A DNA stretch of 64,000 nt from an uncultured Robinsoniella sp. (GTDB lineage Bacteria > Bacillota > Clostridia > Lachnospirales > Lachnospiraceae), in contig UQCR01000010.1 of assembly GCA_900539655.1 (NCBI GenBank), positions 1-64,000 on the forward strand, written 5' to 3'. The translations under genes were made by a program, and so were the position numbers. Positions 8,317-16,635 of the stretch are shown piece by piece. Below the pieces are notes generated by a model that saw only the letters and a program-made list of their open reading frames with translations, did no database searches and was not told where the DNA came from. Every line of letters starts with the position of its first letter. Position 1 is the first letter of the stretch.

Positions 8317-8958
8317 CTAATATCCGTATTTTCCAAGTAGTTCCCGGGTTAAATCTGAGGAATTTTCTTTTCCGTCCAGGATGAATTTTTCGATATATTT
8401 TCCTATGTAATCATTTTCCAGGTTAACTGTATCATGAATCCTTTTTGATACCAGCGCCGTATGTTCCATTGTGTGGGGAATAACAGAAACACAGAAACTG
8501 TCCCTGGCTGTCTTAGCCACGGTCAGGCTGATTCCGTCCATTGCTATGGAACCTTTTTCAACAATATATCCCATGATTTTGGAAGTTGTTTTGACTGTAT
8601 ACCACATGGCTGCCGTATCTCTTTCCATTTTGATGATGGTACCTGTCCCGTCAATATGTCCGGTAACGATATGACCTCCAAACCTTCCGTTCACTGACAA
8701 GGCTCTTTCCAGATTGACAATACTTCCATGCCTTAAGTGTGACAGAGAAGTACGAACTATGGTTTCGCGCATTACATCCGCTGTGAAAGTGGACGCCGTA
8801 AAGCCTGTTGCAGTAAGACAGATTCCATTGACAGCAATACTGTCACCCGTTTTCATATCCTGTAAAATCTTATCGGCATGAACTGTCAGCCGAATTGAAT
8901 TTCCATTGCGTAAAATGGCTGAAATACTGCCGGTCTCCTCTATGATTCCTGTAAACAT
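8317..8958 (-). CDS. ribE: Riboflavin synthase alpha subunit
   Basis: 213-residue enzyme that dismutates two lumazines to riboflavin. Two lumazine-binding repeats are visible. The first starts MFTGIIEETG with VNGICLTA and the second follows GHIVTGHIDGTG with MDGISLTVA. The start codon lies 19 bases inside the end of ribD, in another frame, so translation is coupled. The C-terminal tail after KYIEKFI is about 18 residues, within the family's usual range. Confidence 0.95.
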   Translation of the reverse strand: MFTGIIEETGSISAILRNGNSIRLTVHADKILQDMKTGDSIAVNGICLTATGFTASTFTADVMRETIVRTSLSHLRHGSIVNLERALSVNGRFGGHIVTGHIDGTGTIIKMERDTAAMWYTVKTTSKIMGYIVEKGSIAMDGISLTVAKTARDSFCVSVIPHTMEHTALVSKRIHDTVNLENDYIGKYIEKFILDGKENSSDLTRELLGKYGY

Positions 8959-10052
8959 GGATATACCACCTCGCTTTCCATCAAAAAATCATTGCCAACC
9001 GATATAAACCGGGTGTTCGCAAGTAAAAATGCCTCATCCGGCAGCGAAACTCCCATACCGCCCACAGGAGATACCGCAAGGCTGCCTCCTATAATTTTCG
9101 GTGCTATATATGCCTGGATTCCGTCCACAATTCCCGCTTGTAATGCGCTCCAATTTAATAAGCTGCCGCCTTCCAGAAGTATGCTGTCCAGGTTCATCTT
9201 CCCAAGTATCTCCATAAGTTCACTGAGATTCACGTGTCCGTCTTTCCTGCTGGTTTCTATTATTCGGCAGCCTTTCTTCCTGTATTGCCGTTTTTTATTT
9301 TCATCGGTGCAGCAGGTCGCGATTATGGTTTCTGCCGGATGGGCAGATGCGGACTGAATGATTCTGGAGTCAAAGGGTGTCCGTAAATTGGTATCGCAGA
9401 TAATGCGAACGGGATTTGCCGCATTTTCCAGACGGCAGGTTAAGAGCGGGTCGTCCTGTATGATCGTGTTAACGCCTGCCATAATGGCTGAATATTGCTG
9501 CCTGGTTTGCTGTACCAGATATCTTGCTTTTTCACCGGTTATCCATTTAGATTGTTTTGAATAAGTGGCTATTTTACCATCCATGGTCATGGCATATTTC
9601 ATCATCACATAGGGTTTTCCGGTCGTAATAAACTTTGCAAATGTACGAATGAGTGCTTTACAGTCCTGTTCCAGGATACCCGTTTCTACACGAATATTAT
9701 TTCTTTGCAAAATGGCGGCCCCTGTCCCTGACATTTTAGGATTAGGGTCAAGGGTTCCGATTACTACTCTGGAAATACCGCTCTTGATAATGGCCTCTGT
9801 ACAGGGTAAGGTTTTTCCGTAATGACAGCAGGGCTCCAGGGTTACATACATTTCTGCCCCCTGAGCTGAATTACTGCAGTTCAATAAGGCATTTCTCTCA
9901 GCATGCAGACCGCCATATCTTTCATGATAGCCCCGTCCGATCACCTCACCTTCTTTTACAATCACTGCCCCAACCATGGGATTGGGATTGGTAAATCCAC
10001 TGCCTTTTTTCGCTAGTTCTATTGCTTGCTTCATGTATTCCAAATCTTTCAT
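8940..10052 (-). CDS. ribD: Bifunctional riboflavin deaminase/reductase
   Basis: 370-residue two-domain enzyme. The N-terminal deaminase (about 1-145) has the zinc ligands in HAERNAL and PCCHYGKTLPC. The C-terminal reductase (about 146-365) starts near KPYVMMKYAMTMDGKIA and has the LLEGGSLLNW motif. It is the first gene of the rib operon. The ATG at 10052 has TGGAGGTGG upstream. The longer frame to 10127 would run through the leader hairpin and is not real. Confidence 0.95.
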   Translation of the reverse strand: MKDLEYMKQAIELAKKGSGFTNPNPMVGAVIVKEGEVIGRGYHERYGGLHAERNALLNCSNSAQGAEMYVTLEPCCHYGKTLPCTEAIIKSGISRVVIGTLDPNPKMSGTGAAILQRNNIRVETGILEQDCKALIRTFAKFITTGKPYVMMKYAMTMDGKIATYSKQSKWITGEKARYLVQQTRQQYSAIMAGVNTIIQDDPLLTCRLENAANPVRIICDTNLRTPFDSRIIQSASAHPAETIIATCCTDENKKRQYRKKGCRIIETSRKDGHVNLSELMEILGKMNLDSILLEGGSLLNWSALQAGIVDGIQAYIAPKIIGGSLAVSPVGGMGVSLPDEAFLLANTRFISVGNDFLMESEVVYPCLQES

Positions 10053-10063
10053 TTTCCACCTCC

Positions 10064-10105
10064 AAAAAAATACATGCCTTGAATATAATTCACTCAAGGC
10101 ATGTA
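10064..10105 (-). terminator. Second leader hairpin, abutting the ribD ribosome binding site
   Basis: A 12-bp near-perfect stem (TACATGCCTTGA with its complement, about 10-base loop) is followed by ATTTTTTT and then at once by GGAGGTGG, the ribD ribosome binding site. It has the form of an intrinsic terminator and lies 28 bases downstream of the first leader terminator. It may be a second termination point or may protect or regulate the start region. Confidence 0.7.
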
Positions 10106-10132
10106 AAAAGAAAGATCCTATGCGCATTTAAT

Positions 10133-10171
10133 AAAAAAACTCTGAAATGATAAAATAATATCATTCCAGAG
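10133..10171 (-). terminator. Riboswitch-controlled transcription terminator of the rib operon
   Basis: A 13-bp stem (CTCTGGAATGATA with TATCATTTCAGAG, one G-T pair) with a 6-base loop is followed by seven T. It sits about 30 bases downstream of the FMN aptamer and is the expected expression platform: FMN binding favours termination. Confidence 0.85.
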
Positions 10172-10200
10172 CAAAAAAGCGCATAAAAATGCTTCCACAT

Positions 10201-10303
10201 CTTCTTTCATCCAGACTATACTGTCGGCTTCGGAATTACACCGAATCATGCCTTGCGGCTCGTGGGCTGTACCACCGGTAGGGAATCACACCCTGCCCTG
10301 AAG
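10201..10303 (-). ncRNA. FMN riboswitch (RFN element)
   Basis: On the minus strand the conserved RFN blocks appear in order: CTTCAGGGCAGGGTG, ATTCCCTACCGG, a variable arm, GGTGTAATTCCG, CCGACAGTATAGTC and the closing GGATGAAAGAAG. Start and end pair to form P1. It lies between a consensus promoter and ribD, with two terminator hairpins between it and the gene. It should switch off riboflavin synthesis when FMN is abundant. Confidence 0.96.
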
Positions 10304-10324
10304 ATTTCTATTCAATTGAAATTT

Positions 10325-10353
10325 ATTATAAACAGGTTTTCTTTGGAAGTCAA
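10325..10353 (-). promoter_or_regulatory. Consensus promoter of the rib operon
   Basis: TTGACT (10353-10348) and TATAAT (10330-10325) on the minus strand with a 17-base spacer. Transcription would start about 15 bases before the FMN aptamer. The -35 box lies only 6 bases beyond the stop codon of the upstream DUF4317 gene. Confidence 0.85.
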
Positions 10354-10359
10354 GCTATT

Positions 10360-10986
10360 TCAGGCGCGGTTTAATATTTTCAGAAGCTCCATATGGGGAT
10401 GTTCAGTATCTGCCTGGAATACATCCACACAGTTCTGATCTGAACTTCTGTCGGCAAATGCCGGAAATAAGAATCCACATTCCGGACTATCCGGCTCGTA
10501 ATCTCCCTTTAGCGGGCATATGGCACAAATGAGGTATTCGTAGACCTCTTCTGACTCACCCACTCTTTCATGGTCCGATGCTTTTACCGGTATATCATAC
10601 CTGTCATGGTATACCATTACGGCATAATCATGGTCAGAATGATAGAATTCTCCAACCAGTTCATAAAATGTTTCCATCAATACATCATTCTTCAGGCCAC
10701 AGGATTTCATTCCCATCAGAAGCCTCCACATGCTGTTTGGTCCCATGGAATCACCTGGGAACTGGTATCTTTTCAAATTTTCATTTGTTTTGGAAAATGG
10801 AATCTCTTTAGCAATCTTTAACTTCTTTTCTTTTTCACCGGCAGAAAGTTTTAAGAAATTAGTATTAAACGTTCCGTCGATTTCACCATCCTCATCCATA
10901 TAGCTTCCGGCAATTCTCGTCATAGACGTTCTTGCAGGTGTCATTCGCCTGGTCAATTCCAGCATATCTTCTCTGTTAATCATCAT
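10360..10986 (-). CDS. DUF4317 family protein, short form
   Basis: 208-residue protein of the DUF4317 family, known mainly from Lachnospiraceae and relatives. The segments MTPARTSMTRIAGSY, AKEIPFS, YDIPVKASD, EYLICAICPLK and GFLFPAFADRSSD are characteristic. The long members I know of run to about 370 residues. This one stops soon after the FPAF-DRSSD motif, so it lacks roughly the C-terminal 150 residues. It may be a natural short subfamily or a truncated gene; the rib promoter begins right after its stop. The function is unknown. The ribosome binding site is weak (GTACAAGAATATA). Confidence 0.75.
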   Translation of the reverse strand: MMINREDMLELTRRMTPARTSMTRIAGSYMDEDGEIDGTFNTNFLKLSAGEKEKKLKIAKEIPFSKTNENLKRYQFPGDSMGPNSMWRLLMGMKSCGLKNDVLMETFYELVGEFYHSDHDYAVMVYHDRYDIPVKASDHERVGESEEVYEYLICAICPLKGDYEPDSPECGFLFPAFADRSSDQNCVDVFQADTEHPHMELLKILNRA

Positions 10987-11137
10987 TATATTCTTGTACT
11001 ACATGGCATAATGAACTGCAAATTGCAGCACCCAATATCGCGGGTAAATATGCTGTGTAATACTTGTCTCTCCCTTCTGTCTAAAATTCCTTGCCCTATT
11101 TTAACATACACGTTGGGGTTATGTCACTAAAATAAAA

Positions 11138-11773
11138 TCAGGAAATATCCCTCTCCCGAAAGGCTCTGACCGCTGTCTGATAAGAAAGAAAGTAAATAAT
11201 AAATACAATAAAGAGATTAATAATGGAAAGACCGATTTTGGGAAGCCTTAAAGATTCATTTATAATACTTAGAAGTTTTGAACTTCCCCATATGATAACT
11301 ACAGAGCCCGCATATGAAAATACCGTAAGCAGTTCCATTTTTTCAACAGCATTTTTAGACAGATATATAAAGCCCATGGATAGACTGCCGGAACATAATG
11401 CAATTGCAGACGCTGCCATGGTCATTTCCAAAAACTGCAGGAAACCGGTACGAAGCGTTATTAATCCTGGTAAAGTGATAAGACAGCCTGTCAGTATTCC
11501 CACACCAATAATCTCTAAAAGAAGGATATATTTACTTAGAACAATTTCATTTCTGCTCAGCATTGCAGGCACAGCCAGTTTATCCCACTTCACATTATTG
11601 TCCATTGTAAAGGTAGAAGTTATGGTTGTACTGAAAATCAGTATCGGGATTGCAGTAATAAAAGCAGTTCTTTTTGTAATCATACAATATGCGATTAAAA
11701 TAGCGGTTAAAATCAGATACATGCCTTTCATTTTATTTAAGTTGTAAATATCTTTTCGAATTAATCCGTTCAT
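11138..11773 (-). CDS. ABC-2 transporter permease (membrane subunit)
   Basis: 211-residue integral membrane protein with about six hydrophobic segments (first around residues 15-33, last around 183-200). The N-terminus MNGLIRKDIYNL is typical of the small ABC2_membrane_5 permeases that pair with YtrB/BcrA-type ATPases. It overlaps the ATPase gene by 4 bases (ATGA) and is the last gene of a GntR-ATPase-permease operon. The substrate is unknown; related Ytr systems respond to cell-wall-active antibiotics. Confidence 0.85.
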   Translation of the reverse strand: MNGLIRKDIYNLNKMKGMYLILTAILIAYCMITKRTAFITAIPILIFSTTITSTFTMDNNVKWDKLAVPAMLSRNEIVLSKYILLLEIIGVGILTGCLITLPGLITLRTGFLQFLEMTMAASAIALCSGSLSMGFIYLSKNAVEKMELLTVFSYAGSVVIIWGSSKLLSIINESLRLPKIGLSIINLFIVFIIYFLSYQTAVRAFRERDIS

Positions 11774-12630
11774 ACTACTGTCCCCCTTGCAAGTATCAGC
11801 ATAATTTCTTCAATACCTGGCTGTTCAACCAGTAATTCTTCCTGATTAAAATGTTTCACCAATGTATTGTCCAGAATGATATCCACCTGGTTTCCTTCTG
11901 CCCGATAAGCTATCATTCCGCTTTTGTCCAGTTCCTGGAATTTTGATGCCCTGCAATGCATCAAACTATAATTATAAAGCAGTTCATCCTTTTCTTTACT
12001 GAATATCACGTGCCCGTTATTTATAAAGGTAATATAATCCGCAATTTTCTCAAGATCCGTAATGATGTGGGATGAGAAAAGAATGCTGTTACTTTCATTC
12101 TGTATAAATTCCAGAAATAATTTCAATATCTCCGCCCTCATGATTGGATCTAACGAACCTGTGATTTCGTCCAAAATGAGGAGTCTGGGACAGTGGGACA
12201 ATGCAACCGCCAAATTCAGTTTTACCTTGTTGCCTTTTGACATATCTTTAACCGCAGTATGATCCGGTATTTCCAGACGCTGTAAATATTGATGGAATAA
12301 GCTTTCATCCCATTTGAGGTACATTTTCCCAAAAATCTTATTGACCTCTTTAGAAGTAAGATGTTCCGGAAGACTATTGTCATCGTACACAACCGCAATA
12401 TTTTCTTTGTCTTCTTTCGTTAGTTCTAAATAATTTTTGCCAAATATCCGGATATTGCCTTCGTTTAAATTAATAATGTTCAATATGGAATTGATAATGG
12501 TAGTTTTACCGGCACCGTTAGGACCGATTAATCCCATGATAGCCCCTTCCGGACAGGAAAATTGTACATGATCAAGGGTAAATGATGCAAATCGTTTCGT
12601 AATATCGTTAATTTCAAGAATATTTTTCAT
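11770..12630 (-). CDS. ABC transporter ATP-binding protein (YtrB-like)
   Basis: 286-residue ATPase with Walker A GPNGAGKTT (about 34-42), the signature MSKGNKVKLNLAVAL (SKG in place of SGG, common in YtrB/BcrA types), Walker B LLILDEITGSLDP and the switch His in SSHIITDLE. About 80 C-terminal residues follow the nucleotide-binding fold. The ATG at 12630 follows GAGGTGCC. It lies 20 bases downstream of the GntR regulator gene and overlaps the permease gene, so the three form one operon. Confidence 0.92.
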   Translation of the reverse strand: MKNILEINDITKRFASFTLDHVQFSCPEGAIMGLIGPNGAGKTTIINSILNIINLNEGNIRIFGKNYLELTKEDKENIAVVYDDNSLPEHLTSKEVNKIFGKMYLKWDESLFHQYLQRLEIPDHTAVKDMSKGNKVKLNLAVALSHCPRLLILDEITGSLDPIMRAEILKLFLEFIQNESNSILFSSHIITDLEKIADYITFINNGHVIFSKEKDELLYNYSLMHCRASKFQELDKSGMIAYRAEGNQVDIILDNTLVKHFNQEELLVEQPGIEEIMLILARGTVV

Positions 12631-12650
12631 ATGGCACCTCATTTTAAATA

Positions 12651-13034
12651 TCAGTCAATTTGTGACTCGTCAAACAGTAGTTTTATCAATTCAATAATGC
12701 TGTTCTGCTCTATGTTATATTTCTTGGCAAGTGCAATTAACTCCATCGCCTTGTCTTCCAATATCTGATTGCGCTGGTCCTCCAGACCTCCTGAATTGTG
12801 ATTGGTGATATAGGTTCCTTTTCCTACAACAGTTTCAATGACGCCTTCCTTTTGCAGCCTGTCATAAGCTTTCTGTACGGTAAGCACACCAATTCCCAGT
12901 TCTTTTGCCAGACTTCTTACAGAGGTTATCATATCACCGGTTTTTAATTCGCCTGTCAGTATCATATCTTTAATCTGTGATCCGATTTGTTCATATATTG
13001 GTTTGCTGCTTTTGTGGCTGATCATTATTTCCAA
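12651..13034 (-). CDS. GntR family transcriptional regulator (YtrA subfamily)
   Basis: 127-residue regulator. A winged helix (about 10-78) with PIYEQIGSQIKDMI, SVRSLAKELGIGVLTVQKAYDRLQ and VVGKGTYI is followed by a short C-terminal dimerisation tail of about 50 residues, the YtrA layout. The start is either the TTG at 13034 (9-10 bases after AGGTGG) or the ATG at 13025. It leads the ABC exporter operon and probably represses it. The four 25-bp repeats upstream (13119-13218) are candidate binding or spacer sequences. Confidence 0.88.
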   Translation of the reverse strand: MEIMISHKSSKPIYEQIGSQIKDMILTGELKTGDMITSVRSLAKELGIGVLTVQKAYDRLQKEGVIETVVGKGTYITNHNSGGLEDQRNQILEDKAMELIALAKKYNIEQNSIIELIKLLFDESQID

Positions 13035-13118
13035 TTTCCGTTCTCCACCTCTCTTTTTAAAGCCAGCTCTCAGTCTGCTGCGCGCCCTTTATACGGGACA
13101 AATCTCCACAAACTGGAA

Positions 13119-13218
13119 CGCACAACTGTCAGAAAGCAAATTTCAACACACTTTTCAGAAAACAATTTCAACACACTCTTCTGAAAGTAATATCAACACT
13201 CTCTTGTGTTCAATGCCA
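13119..13218 (-). repeat. Four tandem 25-bp repeats upstream of the GntR/ABC operon
   Basis: On the plus strand three similar units start with CAACAC at 13144, 13169 and 13194, and a more diverged unit fills 13119-13143. The shared core is a CAACAC box, then CAGAAA or CTGAAA, then AATTT or ATAT. The period is exactly 25 bases. They lie 85-185 bases before the regulator gene, in its promoter region. Confidence 0.75.
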
Positions 13219-13275
13219 TTTTCGAATTTACAGCAGTATTTATAGCAGTATTTTTAGTATCATTTATAGCAGCAT

Positions 13276-13605
13276 TTATAGTAAAATTATCGGTACCACA
13301 ATACACAGAACCATAATGATTAATAGTACCCACCCTAAAATTCGCTGCGTCCTTGACAGTTCTCTCTTATGGCAAGTCATTTTTGTCTGTATCTGCGGGA
13401 AAGATTCTAATAGTTTTTTTGCAGGCTCTTCGTCTGTTTCAGCCACCATAATATCTTCACCGGCATAAGAATCTCCCATATATAAATCCATTATGCTGCC
13501 CTGTCGCCATGCCAATATACCGTTTTCTTTTAAAATACAGACCATTTGTTCAGCCTCTGTCATGCTTCCTACAGAAGCTATTTTTACAAATCCATTTTCA
13601 CTCAT
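13276..13605 (-). CDS. DUF2007-type protein with C-terminal membrane anchor
   Basis: 109-residue protein. The first 70 residues (FVKIASVGSMTEAEQMVCIL, GEDIMVAETDEEPAKKLL) resemble the DUF2007 putative signal-transducing domain. The last about 22 residues form one membrane segment (WVLLIIMVLCIVVPIILL), so it is probably tail-anchored with the domain in the cytoplasm. The ATG at 13605 follows GGAGGTG; a GTG at 13614 overlaps that site. The function is unknown. It stands alone. Confidence 0.75.
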   Translation of the reverse strand: MSENGFVKIASVGSMTEAEQMVCILKENGILAWRQGSIMDLYMGDSYAGEDIMVAETDEEPAKKLLESFPQIQTKMTCHKRELSRTQRILGWVLLIIMVLCIVVPIILL

Positions 13606-13751
13606 AAAATTCACCTCCGGCTGGTATATTCTTATATGTTATATATAACACTATAATACACTATATAACACTTGTCAATATGAAACTGACGCAAGGCGTT
13701 AAAATCCCCTTTCCCGTCACATCCTGTCACTGATATTGCGGATATGGTAAT

Positions 13752-13966
13752 TATTGGGGATATGATAATGCGTCCCCTATTTACAAGAAGCTTTATCAGC
13801 CGATAAAACCAGGTGGATATTATATTGAATCTGACTATATTGCCTGTGGTGATGAAGAGTAATCGCTTTGTCTTTAAGGATAGATATTCAGGTGAATGCC
13901 GGTTTTAAATCGGTGCAGGTATTGTATCAGAATTATGGAACGTTCATTATAAAAGCAGAGAAATGA
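13752..13966 (+). pseudogene. Fragments of a class I SAM-dependent methyltransferase gene
   Basis: Two reading-frame pieces are recognisable. 13752-13862 encodes YWGYDNASPIYKKLYQ followed by PIKPGGYYIESDY and a stop, the post-core region of class I methyltransferases. 13879-13966 in another frame gives IDIQ joined to AGFKSVQVLYQNYG and TFIIKAEK with a stop, the usual C-terminus. The start, the SAM-binding motif and the segment between IDI and AGF are missing. This stretch accounts for most of the 400-base gap between the DUF2007 and EAL genes. Confidence 0.7.
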
Positions 13967-13972
13967 ATACGG

Positions 13973-14011
13973 AAAAAATCCCTCCAACACTGTAAAGCTT
14001 GGAGGGATTTA
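13973..14011 (-). terminator. Terminator of the EAL-domain gene
   Basis: Stem AATCCCTCCAA...TTGGAGGGATT with a run of T on the minus strand, 10 bases after the stop codon of the phosphodiesterase gene. Confidence 0.85.
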
Positions 14012-14021
14012 AACATATTGG

Positions 14022-16313
14022 TTAATTTTGATCACCGCTGTTTTCGGCACCAGTGCCATTCATACGCGAGGAATAAGCACTGAATTCAAACTCTTCAATC
14101 GGCATTGGTTTGGCAAAATAGAACCCCTGCCCAATATCACAATGAATAGATTTTAAAAACTCCAGCTGTACTTCGTTTTCTATACCTTCCGCTACTGTTA
14201 TAATGGAAAGAGATCTGGCAAGATGAATAATACTTTCAATCACTACTTTTCCACGGGGGGAGGTAGACTGTTCATTCAGGAAATCCTTGTCCAGCTTAAG
14301 TTCCGCTATATCCAGATCCTTCAATGTATTCAGGGAAGAATATCCGCTTCCGAAATCATCCATGGATATCACGAAGCCCATGTTATGCAGCTTTTTGATC
14401 ACCGCCTTTACCTGCTCCAGATTACTCATTGCCACACTTTCCGTCACTTCCAGAATAATCAGGGATGGGTCTATCTGATACTGGCCTACTATTTCGTGGA
14501 ATTTATCAAGGTATTCATTGTCATAAAAGAATATTCTGGATTGATTTACGGAAATTGGCCGGGGTTCATAGCCCTGTTGAATCCAGTATGAAACTTTTCT
14601 GCATGCTTCTTCCAGCATAAACATGTCCAGCTCTGTAATAAATCCGTTTTCCTCAAACACCGGAATAAATTCATCCGGATAATGAATTACTCCGTCTTCC
14701 GAACACCAGCGCACAAGAGCTTCCGCACTATGAAGAGAGTGGTCTTTTAAGTAGTATTTTGGCTGCAAGTACATATGAAATTCCCTGTTTGCCAGTGCTG
14801 CATGCATCTGGCTTTCTATTTCAATCTTTTTACGGGCCTTATCGTGAATGGACTCATCATAGAAAGCAATAGGATTCGCTGTGTTTCCATTGACGTTATT
14901 CAACGCAAGAAGGGCACCATTGATCACAGTATCGGGGGTCAAAACCGGAAGCTTAGAAGGGTCTGCCTGTATCAGGTTAATGCCGAAATTACAGTTAATA
15001 CGATAATCCTGGTTGGGACTAACAAAATAATCATTTATCTGGGCATGAATTTTTTTCACCCGCCCAATCAGATCCTCTTTCGTTTTATATTGGACTAACA
15101 TGCCGAAGTGGTCTGCATTATCCCGATAATAACGTTCTCCGTCATTGGTATTTGCATGCAAAACCTCAGAAATATGCTTTAAAAGAAGATTTCCATTTTC
15201 AAAGCCAAAGAACTCATTCACGAATTTAAATCCGCATACATTCAACAGTACAATGGCATAATTTTTCGGCTCTTTCAACAAATCGGTTAAATCCCTGACA
15301 AATCGGTTTCGGTTATCCGCACCAGTCAGAATATCCTCATATGCAAATATCTGAAGTGTCTGATGTTCTTTTTTCAGCAAACTGTAGATATACCAGAACA
15401 GAATGCCAAATAAAAAGATGATACAGCCCATGGTACACACAAACACAATAAAAATAGCGTTAAAATTATAATTCAAAAAGGTCTGTGGAACCAGGCAGAA
15501 TAACTGCCAGTCATTGATGCCTACCGGGATAAAGGTTACCCAGTAAGCTTTCCCCTCATAGTGAAAAGTAGTGAAGGAATTGCCGCCCTTTCCTATGTCC
15601 TCAAGGACAGATGTCTGGATATCTTTCGAGACATTTCCATCATCAAAGATATTCTCCATCTGCTTATTAATAACAGCCTGGTCAGAACGGATAATAAAGT
15701 TCCCCTCATGATCAATCATATGTATATAGGCAGCACCATCAAATATCTTCTGATTTATTATTTCTGAAAACTTTGATGCAAGGCGGGTCGCGGTAATTGC
15801 TCCGATAATATCACCTTTGTAAGTGACCGGAACTCCATAGCATACAACAGAGTTATCTGACATCCGGTCTTTGATCACCTGGGATACTGTGCGTTCTCCG
15901 GTTAAAGTTGTCCGGATAAAACTTTCCCCGCTGACATCCAGGTCATAATGTTTTGTTCCGTCTGTATCTATAAAATAGCCTATGCCGTCTTTAGAGACAA
16001 AACCCATTCGAATAAAGTTATTACTTTTACTTTCCTCTTCCAGATGGGAAAGGGCAGCATCCAAATCAACTGTACTTTCATATCCTGAAAAGGACGCAAT
16101 AGCGCCTAAAGTCTGAAGATCTCCATCAATTTGTGTTGTGATAATATTTTTATACTGAGACACAATTTCATACATATACTTTTGTGCTTCCTTCTCCTGG
16201 GTACTTTTTATGCTGAAATAAATGACACCGCCAACCAGCACAAGAATGACACTAATGATAGAAACCAGGGTTATGGAAATTCTGATCTGTTTCTTTATAT
16301 CTTTCGCTTCCAA
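14022..16313 (-). CDS. Membrane-bound dCache / degenerate GGDEF / EAL protein (c-di-GMP phosphodiesterase)
   Basis: 763-residue signalling protein. TM1 (about 12-34) is followed by an extracellular dCache sensor domain (about 35-285), TM2 (about 287-312), a GGDEF domain (about 330-490) and an EAL domain (about 505-750). The GGDEF signature is replaced by DNADHF, so cyclase activity is not expected. The EAL catalytic set is intact: AEALVRW, LEVTES, MDDFGSGYSSL, LKLDKDFL, VAEGIE and IGQGFYFAKP. It should degrade c-di-GMP in response to an external ligand. The start codon is TTG at 16313 after GGAGGGAGCGG. It is a single gene. Confidence 0.9.
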   Translation of the reverse strand: MEAKDIKKQIRISITLVSIISVILVLVGGVIYFSIKSTQEKEAQKYMYEIVSQYKNIITTQIDGDLQTLGAIASFSGYESTVDLDAALSHLEEESKSNNFIRMGFVSKDGIGYFIDTDGTKHYDLDVSGESFIRTTLTGERTVSQVIKDRMSDNSVVCYGVPVTYKGDIIGAITATRLASKFSEIINQKIFDGAAYIHMIDHEGNFIIRSDQAVINKQMENIFDDGNVSKDIQTSVLEDIGKGGNSFTTFHYEGKAYWVTFIPVGINDWQLFCLVPQTFLNYNFNAIFIVFVCTMGCIIFLFGILFWYIYSLLKKEHQTLQIFAYEDILTGADNRNRFVRDLTDLLKEPKNYAIVLLNVCGFKFVNEFFGFENGNLLLKHISEVLHANTNDGERYYRDNADHFGMLVQYKTKEDLIGRVKKIHAQINDYFVSPNQDYRINCNFGINLIQADPSKLPVLTPDTVINGALLALNNVNGNTANPIAFYDESIHDKARKKIEIESQMHAALANREFHMYLQPKYYLKDHSLHSAEALVRWCSEDGVIHYPDEFIPVFEENGFITELDMFMLEEACRKVSYWIQQGYEPRPISVNQSRIFFYDNEYLDKFHEIVGQYQIDPSLIILEVTESVAMSNLEQVKAVIKKLHNMGFVISMDDFGSGYSSLNTLKDLDIAELKLDKDFLNEQSTSPRGKVVIESIIHLARSLSIITVAEGIENEVQLEFLKSIHCDIGQGFYFAKPMPIEEFEFSAYSSRMNGTGAENSGDQN

Positions 16314-16635
16314 ACCGCTCCCTCCTCTGCGCTACAATAAAATTATAAATCTATCATAACACGCACATAACAATTTTTCACTATAAACTGCGCTTAATTT
16401 TCATTACCTAACAGTTTATATATTTATCAGGCTCTTACTAAAACCGATACTGAAATTTATCACCAATTTATCCTTTTTTACATATAATGTTGTGATAAAT
16501 CTAATTTATCAAGCCAAATTTGTTATACATCTTTTATAAGTTTTGTTCTGAAACTGTACGATTTGGTATATAAAATTTTGTTCCGGCTGCGGGACAGACT
16601 TGAATGCACGGTAAGGTGCAGAAATGGAGGCAATT
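16314..16635. other. Intergenic region with an inverted repeat
   Basis: No gene is visible. ATTTATCAC (16455-16463) is repeated in inverted form as GTGATAAAT (16492-16500) with 28 bases between. A TTGTTC ... TATATA pair with an 18-base spacer near 16540-16580 could be the ymaF promoter. I looked for a c-di-GMP riboswitch here and saw none. Confidence 0.5.

Noticed and set aside
11223..11747. 174-codon plus-strand frame
   Set aside because: Antisense shadow of the ABC permease gene at 11138-11773.
16314..16635. c-di-GMP riboswitch linking the EAL gene and ymaF
   Set aside because: The expected aptamer motifs were not found; only a spaced inverted repeat is present.
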